From Sphingopyxis sp. (GTDB lineage Bacteria > Pseudomonadota > Alphaproteobacteria > Sphingomonadales > Sphingomonadaceae): a stretch of 5,508 nt of DNA. The notes under the pieces are model-generated. The model made no database searches, was not told where the DNA came from, and saw only the letters and a program-made list of their open reading frames with translations. The stretch is from positions 1 to 5,508 of the forward strand of contig JACEST010000138.1 of the NCBI GenBank assembly GCA_013911715.1, given 5' to 3'. Position numbers and translations under genes: made by a program. Shown one piece after another: positions 5,482-5,508 of the stretch. Within the stretch, counting starts at the first letter, position 1. Each line of letters opens with the position of its first letter.

Positions 5482-5508
5482 GCGTTAAGCTCCTGCTTGA
5501 GATAGGGG

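Overview
The window looks like chromosomal DNA of a sphingomonad (Sphingomonadales, Alphaproteobacteria), probably Sphingomonas, Sphingopyxis or a relative. Four things point there: high GC; a serC-serA-hisZ gene order that I recall as usual in that order (normally followed by purA, which would lie off the left edge); a PEPxxWA-type PEP-CTERM protein; and three families of palindromic intergenic repeats of the kind scattered through sphingomonad genomes. It is mostly a housekeeping region. I found no CRISPR array, insertion sequence, tRNA or rRNA, and no sign of a new defence or mobile system.

Minus-strand block (positions 1-3948, read right to left). serC (phosphoserine aminotransferase, GTG start at 3948) is followed by serA (3-phosphoglycerate dehydrogenase, 526 residues) and the first 315 codons of hisZ (regulatory subunit of ATP phosphoribosyltransferase), which runs off the window. 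SerA and SerC carry out the first two steps from 3-phosphoglycerate to serine. HisZ acts with a short HisG, encoded elsewhere, at the first step of histidine synthesis. Each gap between these genes holds a different long palindromic repeat: 2737-2814 between serC and serA, and 1005-1128 between serA and hisZ. The second repeat touches the serA stop codon.

Divergent regulatory gap (3949-4271). The side facing serC holds a perfect TTGACA -35 box and a compact structured leader. The last hairpin of the leader has a GCAA tetraloop and buries the serC Shine-Dalgarno sequence. This fits the alphaproteobacterial serC leader RNA motif and is the most informative non-coding element here. The side facing the plus-strand gene has only weak promoter-like sequence and small inverted repeats.

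Right part. A plus-strand gene (4272-5006) encodes a secreted, Asn/Gly/Ser-rich PEP-CTERM protein, most like the sphingomonad 'cistern' type. It is followed by a strong terminator that works in both directions (5022-5062) and a third palindromic repeat (5071-5152). Converging on it from the right is a small minus-strand gene (5161-5481) for a secreted PepSY-like protein of 106 residues with two cysteines.
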